Below, in pieces: positions 6,654 to 12,757 of a stretch of 13,136 nucleotides of DNA. This DNA comes from an uncultured Neomegalonema sp. (GTDB lineage: Bacteria > Pseudomonadota > Alphaproteobacteria > Rhodobacterales > Rhodobacteraceae): the NCBI GenBank assembly GCA_937958345.1, contig CALGNW010000290.1, positions 1 to 13,136 on the forward strand. The letters run 5' to 3'. The notes under the pieces were generated by a model that was not told the origin of the DNA, ran no database searches, and saw nothing but the letters and a program-made list of their open reading frames with translations. The first letter of the stretch is position 1; each line of letters starts with the position of its first letter. The translations under genes and the position numbers were made by a program.

Positions 6654-7111
6654 TGGATACTGATCGAGACTTTCTGACTGTCTCCCTTTGTGCCCGGTAT
6701 TTTCAATGTATACCGCCCCGGTTTGACCGCTATAAACGACAACTCGATTGTACCTTCATCGTCGAACTCGAAACTGTCGAGGCCGAGGGGGCGTATTTCG
6801 AGATCGTTGATCACCACCTCGTTTATCCAGATGGCCCGGAAGAACTCGGACCCGGCAAGCGCCAGTTCCGCAGAACCGTCGGATGTGATTTCGATCGTAT
6901 AGTAAACGCCGGATTGCAGTTTCAGCGCGCTTTTCGCCAGCGGCTCGCCCGACGCCATCGTGATCGGGGGCAGGTCTTCGCGGTTACATTTCGCGAGCAA
7001 GCCGGCGAAGCCCATCTCCTTCGCGCCGCAAAGCGGTGCGGCCTCAGACGGTATCGGAACGGCAATCCCAGAAGACACCATGCAAAAAGCGGCAATCAAA
7101 GCCAATTTCAT
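6650..7111 (-). CDS. Secreted protein of unknown function, first gene of the ABC exporter operon
   Basis: A 153-residue protein I do not recognise by name. The start ATG at 7111 gives a clear signal peptide (MKLALIAAFCMVSSGIAV ... SEA, cleavage near residue 24), and GAGG lies 7 bases upstream of it; a longer in-frame start further upstream would bury the signal sequence. The mature part has two cysteines (residues 28 and 42) that may form a disulfide. The rest is beta-rich: LQSGVYYTIEITSDGS, FRAIWINEVVINDLEIRP, TIELSFIAVKPGRYTLKI. The pattern of strands, especially the closing KPGRYTLKIPG, recalls a cupredoxin-like beta sandwich, but the Cys/His/Met copper ligands expected there are not visible. 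Its stop overlaps the ATPase GTG start, so it probably works with the exporter in the periplasm. Confidence 0.85.
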   Translation of the reverse strand: MKLALIAAFCMVSSGIAVPIPSEAAPLCGAKEMGFAGLLAKCNREDLPPITMASGEPLAKSALKLQSGVYYTIEITSDGSAELALAGSEFFRAIWINEVVINDLEIRPLGLDSFEFDDEGTIELSFIAVKPGRYTLKIPGTKGDSQKVSISIQ

Positions 7112-7199
7112 TATCAAACCTCGTGCGAGCTGAAGGGCGTTGGGGGAAATGAGCCTCAAGCTGCAACCCGACGTTCCCTTTACCGGCCCTGACGATTGA

Positions 7200-8186
7200 T
7201 CATTTTGTACCATTGGTAAAGGCCAGAACACCCCGTTCCGCTGCAGCATCGGGTGTCAGCGTGCCGTCGGCAACCAGCAATCGCAAATCTTCCAGATCAG
7301 TTTTTTCGCGGAAGACCGCCATTAATTGCGCCTCCAATGCCGCGTCAAACCATTGCTGGGCCTGCCCGTTTCTGCGGCGCGCATGAAGCCCCGAAGCGCG
7401 GCGGGCAGCATCAAGGCTCTTGAGAGCGCGCCAGATATCGTCGAGGCCGTTTTCTTCCAACGCGGATGCCGTCAAAGCCATTGGATACCCTTCCGCCTCG
7501 CCATCACGAGGACGGAAAAGGCGCAAGGCTGAGGCGTAGTCAGCACGGGTCCGTTCCGCCGCATCTTTCATCGCGCCATCCGCCTTGTTAACCACAATGA
7601 CGTCGGCGATCTCCATGACGCCTCGCTTCACACCCTGAAGCTCATCGCCGCCTGCCGGAGCAAGAAGCAATAAAAACATATCCGTCATTTGCGCCACCGT
7701 CGTCTCCGACTGTCCGACACCGACCGTCTCGACCAGCACCGTATCGAAGCCCGCCGCTTCGCAGAGCAAAATTGCCTCGCGGGTGCGCCGCGCGACGCCG
7801 CCCAACGCACCGCCCGAAGGGGATGGACGGATAAAGGCGTCAGAAGCCCGCACAAGTCGCTCCATGCGCGTTTTATCGCCCAGAATCGCCCCTCCGGCGA
7901 TTGTCGATGATGGATCAACGGCAAGGACGGCAACCTTTCGTCCCTCGTCTATCAACTGCATTCCGAAGCTTTCGATGAAAGTCGATTTCCCGACACCCGG
8001 CGTCCCCGACAGGCCGATCCGCATGGCATCGCCCGTGACGCCCCCAAGCGAGGACAGCAAAGCCGAAGCCTGCTTGCGGTGATCCGTGCGGGTGGATTCA
8101 ATCAATGTAATCGCACGTGACAGAGCCCGCCGTTCTCCGGCAAGCAACCCGTCACGCAACGCCGATAAGGAAGCTGACAAACTCAT
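7200..8186 (-). CDS. meaB: Methylmalonyl-CoA mutase-associated GTPase MeaB (ArgK family)
   Basis: A 328-residue G3E/SIMIBI GTPase that loads and protects the adenosylcobalamin cofactor of methylmalonyl-CoA mutase and related acyl-CoA mutases. An N-terminal helical arm precedes the P-loop SGTPGVGKST (60-69). Further motifs are VLAVDPSST (switch region), GDKTRMERL, FIRPSPSGGALGGVARRTRE, the Walker B-like VETVGVGQSE and the base-recognition NKAD. The C-terminal helical part (QAQQWFDAALEAQL) is the dimerisation arm. No mutase gene is in the window. It follows the VWA protein by 27 bases and precedes the secreted-protein gene by 88 bases, so it can be transcribed with the run of - strand genes. 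In organisms of this kind MeaB serves propionate or ethylmalonyl-CoA pathway mutases; which one cannot be told here. Confidence 0.95.
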   Translation of the reverse strand: MSLSASLSALRDGLLAGERRALSRAITLIESTRTDHRKQASALLSSLGGVTGDAMRIGLSGTPGVGKSTFIESFGMQLIDEGRKVAVLAVDPSSTIAGGAILGDKTRMERLVRASDAFIRPSPSGGALGGVARRTREAILLCEAAGFDTVLVETVGVGQSETTVAQMTDMFLLLLAPAGGDELQGVKRGVMEIADVIVVNKADGAMKDAAERTRADYASALRLFRPRDGEAEGYPMALTASALEENGLDDIWRALKSLDAARRASGLHARRRNGQAQQWFDAALEAQLMAVFREKTDLEDLRLLVADGTLTPDAAAERGVLAFTNGTK

Positions 8187-8213
8187 CGCGCTAACACCCG
8201 AACCGTTTCACGA

Positions 8214-9404
8214 TTACCCTTTGCTCAACGCTTTCATAGCGTTCTCGATACCGGCCAGCGTCAGAGGAAACATGCGATCCGCTGTCAATTCGCGGATCAT
8301 CTGTATCGAGTGGGTATACCGCCAATGATCTTCGCGGACTGGGTTGAGCCAAGCATAGCTCGGCCAATGTTCAAAAGCACGATTCAGCCAGATCTGTCCG
8401 GCCTCCTCGTTCCAGTGTTCGTTCGCCCCGCCGGGTACGGCAATCTCATAAGGGGACATGCTGGCGTCTCCGACAAACAGGCATTTGTAATCCGGGCCAT
8501 AGGTATTGAGCACCTCCCACGTCGAGGTTTGCTCGGTCCAGCGCCGTTTGTTGTCCCGCCAAACGCCTTCATACAGGCAGTTGTGAAAGTAGTAATATTC
8601 CAGATGCTTGAATTCTGCGCGCGCAGCGGAAAACAGTTCTTCGACCACGCGGATATGATCGTCCATTGATCCGCCGACATCGAGGAAAATCACAAGCTTT
8701 ACCGCGTTGCGTCTTTCAGGCCGCGTAATAACATCGAGGTAGCCGCGTTCCGCTGTTGATCGGATAGTACCATTCAGATCCAACTCTTCATCAGCACCGG
8801 ACCTGGCCCAAACACGCAGGCGCTTGAGCGCAACTTTAATGTTGCGGGTTCCCAGTTCGATGCTGTCGTCCAAATTTTTGAACTGGCGTTTATCCCAGAC
8901 CTTTACTGCCTTTCGATGACGGCTTTCATGCTGGCCAATACGAACGCCCTCGGGATTATAGCCATACGCACCAAACGGCGACGTTCCGGCTGTGCCGATC
9001 ATTTTTGATCCGCCCTGATGGCGCTTTTCCTGTTCAGCGAGTCTCTTTTTGAGCGTTTCCATCAGTTGATCCCAACCGCCCAGAGACTCGACCAGTTTTT
9101 TCTCTTCGTCAGACAGGTGCTTCTCAGCTAGTTTTTGCAGCCACTCCTCGGGAATGGGTTGCTCTTCTACGCCTTCAAGGCCTCCCCCTACTGCCTCAAC
9201 ACCCTGAAAAATTTCCGTGAAAACACGATCGAACTTGTCGAGATGACGCTCATCTTTTACCAGCGCGGTCCGAGCAAGAAAATAAAATTCCTCGACGTCA
9301 TACATCGCGATTCCGACGTCCAAACCCTCTAACAGCGCAAGGTACTCGCGCAGAGAGACGGGCACACCCAGCAACTTAAGCGTCAGGAAAAATCTGATAA
9401 ACAT
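8214..9404 (-). CDS. VWA domain protein, CoxE-like
   Basis: A 396-residue cytoplasmic protein of the family related to CoxE, which is involved in maturation of CO dehydrogenase but also found in many bacteria without it. The N-terminal part (FFLTLKLLGVPVSLREYLAL, YFLARTALVKDERHLDKFD) is the conserved helical region. A charged coil-rich middle follows (about 85-135), then TSPFGAYGYNPEGVRIGQ. A von Willebrand A fold follows from about residue 233. The metal site reads DVGGSM (Asp242-Met247) rather than the canonical DxSxS, a change I recall as usual for this family. The C-terminus is rich in Trp and Tyr. Such proteins commonly act with a MoxR-type AAA ATPase; none is adjacent here. The ATG at 9404 has no strong Shine-Dalgarno sequence. 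Confidence 0.88.
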   Translation of the reverse strand: MFIRFFLTLKLLGVPVSLREYLALLEGLDVGIAMYDVEEFYFLARTALVKDERHLDKFDRVFTEIFQGVEAVGGGLEGVEEQPIPEEWLQKLAEKHLSDEEKKLVESLGGWDQLMETLKKRLAEQEKRHQGGSKMIGTAGTSPFGAYGYNPEGVRIGQHESRHRKAVKVWDKRQFKNLDDSIELGTRNIKVALKRLRVWARSGADEELDLNGTIRSTAERGYLDVITRPERRNAVKLVIFLDVGGSMDDHIRVVEELFSAARAEFKHLEYYYFHNCLYEGVWRDNKRRWTEQTSTWEVLNTYGPDYKCLFVGDASMSPYEIAVPGGANEHWNEEAGQIWLNRAFEHWPSYAWLNPVREDHWRYTHSIQMIRELTADRMFPLTLAGIENAMKALSKG

Positions 9405-9446
9405 GATGCCCGTTTAGCAGGCTGGCGCTTCAACCAAAACCCCTGA

Positions 9447-10403
9447 TTAGCGGGGCAACGCGCGATCCAGCAGTGTATCAACGGCATTCCACAATACCGA
9501 CTGCACGGCGTCAGTCTCCATCAACGGCTCATGCAGCGAACGTTCAAGGCACACGTGCCGGACCATCGGATTTGCATTGGCAAAGGTCTCAATCGCGCTG
9601 TTGGAAACGACACTGTCTTCGGACGCTGACAAAACGAGACTTGGAATATCCACCCAGCCATCCTCCAGCGCAGATACAACTGCCATTTCGCGATATCCGG
9701 CCCTAAGCCATCCGTAAGTTGTCCCGCCCAGCGTCAGGTCCGGATGTTTCGCCAGCATATCTTCATGGCGGGCAAACCGGACGGGATCGTGAGTCAGGAC
9801 ATTGTTGTCAAATCCGCGCTCGGGGCCTGATCTGTCATCGCATCCCTGCGCATACCGGCTCCCGAAACCGGTCAGCGTCGCCAGATTCGAGGCGACGAAG
9901 GCTGCCCAAGACATCAACGGACTTAAACCCAACCCGAGCATTGGCGCGCTGAGAATGGCCCCGCATAGTTCCGATTGGCGCCTCTGCACAAAACGCGCAG
10001 TGACAAGCCCACCCATCGAGTGGCCTAACACCAGCGAGGGTGCGTCTCCGGTCTCGGCCCGAAACTGATCAAACGCGGCATCGTAATCGAATTGAAATTC
10101 ATTAAAATCAGATACATAGCCCCGACGCCGGTTTTGCAGCATGCGCTGGGACAATCCCTGGCCGCGAAAATCAAACGCGCCGACATGGAACCCCCGCTCC
10201 TGAAAAGCGGCAATCCATTCATACGCCTTTTCAATATATTCGGTGCGGCCTTGCGCGAGCAGGATTGCACCTCTTACTTCGCCAATCGCAGGCCAATGCG
10301 CAAAGCGCAATCCGACCCCGTCCGAGGCTCGGATAACCCGCGACCGCGCACCCGGCGGAGCATCACCATATAGCTCCGCTGACGCCGGATGATGCACCTT
10401 CAC
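9447..10403 (-). CDS. Alpha/beta hydrolase, lysophospholipase (PldB) type
   Basis: A 318-residue serine hydrolase without a signal peptide, probably acting on lysophospholipids or monoacylglycerols. After the N-terminal strand region, AILLAQGRTEYIEKAYEW gives the oxyanion-hole region of this family. FDFRGQGLSQR follows, and the nucleophile elbow is GHSMGG with Ser129. The acid is likely Asp in LSASEDSVVSN and the base His in SLHEPLMETD near the C-terminus. The start is GTG at 10403, supported by GAGGG 5 bases upstream. The gene begins 8 bases after the SCP2 gene, so the two are co-transcribed and possibly coupled. The VWA gene follows after 42 bases. The exact substrate cannot be told from sequence. 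Confidence 0.9.
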   Translation of the reverse strand: MKVHHPASAELYGDAPPGARSRVIRASDGVGLRFAHWPAIGEVRGAILLAQGRTEYIEKAYEWIAAFQERGFHVGAFDFRGQGLSQRMLQNRRRGYVSDFNEFQFDYDAAFDQFRAETGDAPSLVLGHSMGGLVTARFVQRRQSELCGAILSAPMLGLGLSPLMSWAAFVASNLATLTGFGSRYAQGCDDRSGPERGFDNNVLTHDPVRFARHEDMLAKHPDLTLGGTTYGWLRAGYREMAVVSALEDGWVDIPSLVLSASEDSVVSNSAIETFANANPMVRHVCLERSLHEPLMETDAVQSVLWNAVDTLLDRALPR

Positions 10404-10411
10404 AGAGGCCC

Positions 10412-10726
10412 TCAGCCTAACAGGCGAGCGATTGTCATGGCGGCACCCATGTCACCGTCAATCTTGATCTTGCCCGTCATGTACGCGGCAGTCGGATCGA
10501 GGTCACCCTCCATCATCTCGCGAAAGGTTTCTTCGTTCGCGGTGATCGTGCAATCAGCCTCTGTGTCGCTGTCAGAAGCGACACTGGGCGGGCCATCGTT
10601 GCCATTGACGAGGATCGCGGCCTCGCCCTCAAAGTCAAACCGAACCGTCGAACCAAAGGCGTCAGCGCCGGACACTTTTTCCTGAAGTGTCTCGACAGCC
10701 TTGGCGAGCGTTGCATCATCCATCAT
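10412..10726 (-). CDS. SCP2 sterol-binding domain protein
   Basis: A 104-residue stand-alone SCP2-type domain, which folds as a small beta-sheet with a lipid-binding hydrophobic tunnel. The pattern VRFDFEGEAAILVNG, TEADCTITANEETFREMMEG and DPTAAYMTGKIKIDGDMGAA is typical of the family. The protein begins with two Met codons (10726 and 10723); GAGGAG lies 4 or 7 bases upstream respectively, so the second ATG has the better spacing and the true start may be three bases in. A longer frame extends upstream to 10954 but runs antisense to the TPR gene and is rejected. It is the first gene of the - strand run, directly ahead of a lipase-like hydrolase, which suggests a lipid-related job for both. 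The ligand is unknown. Confidence 0.92.
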   Translation of the reverse strand: MMDDATLAKAVETLQEKVSGADAFGSTVRFDFEGEAAILVNGNDGPPSVASDSDTEADCTITANEETFREMMEGDLDPTAAYMTGKIKIDGDMGAAMTIARLLG

Positions 10727-10838
10727 AGTTCTCCTCGAAGGGCCTTTGGCCTGCCACAATGAATGCCGAATACCGCAGACTTGTACAGCGGTCCAGACAT
10801 CCGCAAGGTAAGGTTGCTGACAAATGACGGAGATTTCG

Positions 10839-11441
10839 ATGCTCTCACCTCTGCGCCTCGCGACAGCAGTTCTGTTTCTCGGCCTCACAGCACCCGGTTT
10901 TGCGCAGGACGAGGGCGCGCCCGAAGGCGGGCAGGTGATTGCCGAAAAGCCCAAACAGTTGTCGGATGAAACGATTGACTCTCTCTTCGATCAGTTGGCG
11001 GAGGCGGACGAACGGCGGGCCGCGCGGATCGAGAGCGAGATCACAGATCGTTGGGAGAAATCGGGCAGCGACTCGGCTGATCTTCTCCTGCTTCGAGGGC
11101 GTAAAGCATTGGCAAAGCGGGACTTTAAGAAGGCGATTGCGCATTTTTCGCGGCTGATCGCATTCAGGCCGGACTTCGCGGAGGGCTGGAATGCTCGGGC
11201 GACCGCGCATTTCGCGGACCGTAACCTTGGCCGCTCAGTCGCGGATTTGTACGAGGTACTGAGGCTAGAGCCCCGCCATTTCGGCGCGATGATCGGCCTC
11301 GGCTTGATCATGGAGGGGTGGGACCGCGAGGACGAGGCCTACGCTGCTTACAGCGCGGCTCAGGCGATTCACCCGAATGTCGACGGCGCCGCTGACGGCC
11401 TTGAGCGGTTGCGCAAGTCGGTTGAAGGACAGCCGATTTAG
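10839..11441 (+). CDS. Secreted tetratricopeptide-repeat protein
   Basis: A 200-residue protein with a signal peptide (LATAVLFLGLTAPGFAQ, cleavage after Ala22 of MLSPLRL...). The ATG at 10839 has GGAG 6 bases upstream; an ATG 15 bases earlier is in frame but would place extra polar residues before the signal. After a charged helical linker (about 35-70) come three TPR-like helix pairs: LLLLRGRKALAKRDFKKAIA, AEGWNARATAHFADRNLGRS and FGAMIGLGLIMEGWDREDEA, with typical Ala/Gly/Tyr positions. TPR proteins of this kind mediate protein-protein contacts in the periplasm. The gene is divergent from SCP2 (112 bases between starts) and convergent with the DUF3108 gene. I have no specific function for it. 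Confidence 0.88.
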   Translation: MLSPLRLATAVLFLGLTAPGFAQDEGAPEGGQVIAEKPKQLSDETIDSLFDQLAEADERRAARIESEITDRWEKSGSDSADLLLLRGRKALAKRDFKKAIAHFSRLIAFRPDFAEGWNARATAHFADRNLGRSVADLYEVLRLEPRHFGAMIGLGLIMEGWDREDEAYAAYSAAQAIHPNVDGAADGLERLRKSVEGQPI

Positions 11442-11459
11442 TATATATATTTCAAATAC

Positions 11460-12242
11460 TTACTTGCGCAACGTACCGATAGCGAAGCCCAGTTTTGTCT
11501 TACCGGCAAGGCGCACAATCCGATGATAAGTGCTGCCGGTCGCCTCGAACCAGACATCGAAGGGGAAGTAGCGTTGCTCGTTTTGCAACTCGCCTTCGAA
11601 CCCCGCGATGCGTTCATACACGCCAAAACAACGCTTTAGCGGCTGTTTCCAAGATGGTGGCGGAGGACTGCGGCCTTCGGGCCGGTTGCTGAGCGGCAGC
11701 AGAACGATGTCATAGCGGCGCTTGCCGTCAAAGACAGGAATGCTGCGATTACAAAGGTCTTCGGCGTTTCGCGGATTCATCATGGTCACAGCCGCCGTTA
11801 CCGGGTCGAGCGTGCCCGGATGCTCGGAAGCATCTGTATCATATGGCTTTTTCGCCTCTGCCGGATAGATCGAGACGTCCGCGATTTCGCCGGTATAGGC
11901 GATGCTTACCTTGCGCTCTTCACTTCTAGTTGTATAATCTGTTCGGTACTCGTCAGGGGCGAGGTATCCACGTGTATGGCGATAGCCCTTGGCCGATGCG
12001 GTCATGCGCGTCTTGACCAATAACTCAAGTAAACCGCGGGTTTGGACGGTAGAGCTTGCACTATACTCTAACGTACCGATGGCCCCGTCAAAGGTGATTT
12101 CAGCAATAGAAAGCCCGCCGATGTAGAAATCATAGGTTGTTTCAAACGGAGACGGCTCGCCAATCTCACCGGTTGCCGCAACAGGTGCGCTGAGCAAAAT
12201 ACCCGCGCAAAACCCATGGAAAAGCCTCGCAAAACTTCTCAT
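11460..12242 (-). CDS. Secreted DUF3108-family protein
   Basis: A 260-residue periplasmic protein. It starts with a signal peptide (FARLFHGFCAGILLSAPVAA, cleavage near residue 23). The mature part begins FETTYDFYIGGLSIAEITFD and continues with YSASSTVQTRGLLELLVKTR, the beta-rich pattern I associate with DUF3108. Later parts include TLDPVTAAVTMMNPRNAEDLC, VFDGKRRYDIVLLPL and FEGELQNEQRYFPFDVWF. Function of the family is not known to me; the fold is thought to be a beta-barrel resembling lipoprotein or outer-membrane assembly factors. GGAG sits just upstream of the ATG at 12242. The 3' end lies 18 bases from the end of the convergent TPR gene, with an AT-rich TATATATA stretch between and no room for separate terminators. 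Confidence 0.85.
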   Translation of the reverse strand: MRSFARLFHGFCAGILLSAPVAATGEIGEPSPFETTYDFYIGGLSIAEITFDGAIGTLEYSASSTVQTRGLLELLVKTRMTASAKGYRHTRGYLAPDEYRTDYTTRSEERKVSIAYTGEIADVSIYPAEAKKPYDTDASEHPGTLDPVTAAVTMMNPRNAEDLCNRSIPVFDGKRRYDIVLLPLSNRPEGRSPPPPSWKQPLKRCFGVYERIAGFEGELQNEQRYFPFDVWFEATGSTYHRIVRLAGKTKLGFAIGTLRK

Positions 12243-12265
12243 TTTCTCTCCAGACTTTTCAGCGA

Positions 12266-12305
12266 CCGGCTCCGGCGGCGCTCATCCGCGGCAAAATAGA
12301 GCCGG
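12266..12305 (-). promoter_or_regulatory. Inverted repeat in the leader of the DUF3108 gene
   Basis: A 7-base inverted repeat CCGGCTC (12266-12272) and GAGCCGG (12299-12305) encloses 26 GC-rich bases that can themselves fold (GCGG/CCGC). It lies 24 bases upstream of the DUF3108 ATG and could structure the mRNA leader or bind a regulator. Nothing more specific can be said, and GC-rich DNA produces such pairs by chance. Confidence 0.3.
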
Positions 12306-12544
12306 ACCGAAATCCGTATCGCTATCCGGCACCGATTTTTGCGCGAGAATAGTTAACATGGATTTTATGTTTGCGGATCACTTGCAATCCGTTCACGCGC
12401 CAGACTGCCGACGGCAGGATCGTCCGCGCACGCGACCATACGGCCCCGCCGATCCGCTGGCGCAACCGGACAAAGAATTAAGTCTGAATATAGCGAAATT
12501 CACCCCTCGGCCACTGCCTGAGGGAAGGGCTTATCAACCCTTCT

Positions 12545-12620
12545 CGGCAACAAGGCCCCTCGCGGGGCTCAGGGCGTTCGTCGCTTGAAAACCTCCACCG
12601 GAGGTTTTCATCCGCTTTGC
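12545..12620. repeat. 76-bp intergenic repeat, copy 1
   Basis: First of two direct repeats, starting CGGCAACAAGGCCCC and ending CATCCGCTTTGC. It contains two stem-loops: GCCCC/GGGGC around TCGC, and a perfect 10-base stem GAAAACCTCC (12587-12596) with GGAGGTTTTC (12600-12609) around ACC. It differs from copy 2 at one base (C at 12559, T at 12686), which changes a G-C pair in the first stem to a G-U pair in RNA. The AAAA..TTTT flanks make the second stem terminator-like in both directions. Confidence 0.9.
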
Positions 12621-12671
12621 CGCACAGACAAGATCGCTGAAGACCGCGCCACCATCCGAAATCCAATCTAC

Positions 12672-12747
12672 CGGCAACAAGGCCCTTCGCGGGGCTCAGG
12701 GCGTTCGTCGCTTGAAAACCTCCACCGGAGGTTTTCATCCGCTTTGC
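12672..12747. repeat. 76-bp intergenic repeat, copy 2
   Basis: Second direct repeat, 127 bases after copy 1 and 75 of 76 bases identical. It ends 10 bases beyond the stop codon of the HpsN-like gene. It keeps both stem-loops. The bases on either side of the two copies are unrelated, which marks sharp repeat ends. This looks like a dispersed intergenic repeat duplicated in place, rather than part of a gene. Confidence 0.9.
12714..12736 (-). terminator. Probable terminator of the HpsN-like gene, inside repeat copy 2
   Basis: A perfect 10-base stem GAAAACCTCC/GGAGGTTTTC with a 3-base loop starts 21 bases after the HpsN-like stop codon. The GC-rich inner stem followed by four T residues on each strand is the layout of a short bidirectional intrinsic terminator. 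The T-run is only four bases and lies within the stem, so efficiency is uncertain. Copy 1 carries the same hairpin at 12587-12609. Confidence 0.5.
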
Positions 12748-12757
12748 GGACCGCTCC

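Larger units (their letters stand above)
12243..12757. other. Gene-free stretch between the DUF3108 and HpsN-like genes
   Basis: About 515 bases without a convincing gene. The open frames here have no family character or ribosome-binding site. It contains the DUF3108 leader, a small hairpin GAAGGG/CCCTTC (12524-12529 and 12538-12543), and two near-identical 76-base repeats (12545-12620 and 12672-12747) separated by 51 unrelated bases. I see no tRNA, riboswitch or insertion-sequence ends in it. Confidence 0.7.

Noticed and set aside
10727..10954. N-terminal extension of the SCP2 protein
   Set aside because: Runs through the divergent promoter region and into the antisense of the TPR gene; a strong GAGGAG precedes the ATG at 10726.
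12545..12747. CRISPR array
   Set aside because: Only two copies, the unit is 76 bases, and the single spacer is 51 bases; no cas genes are near.
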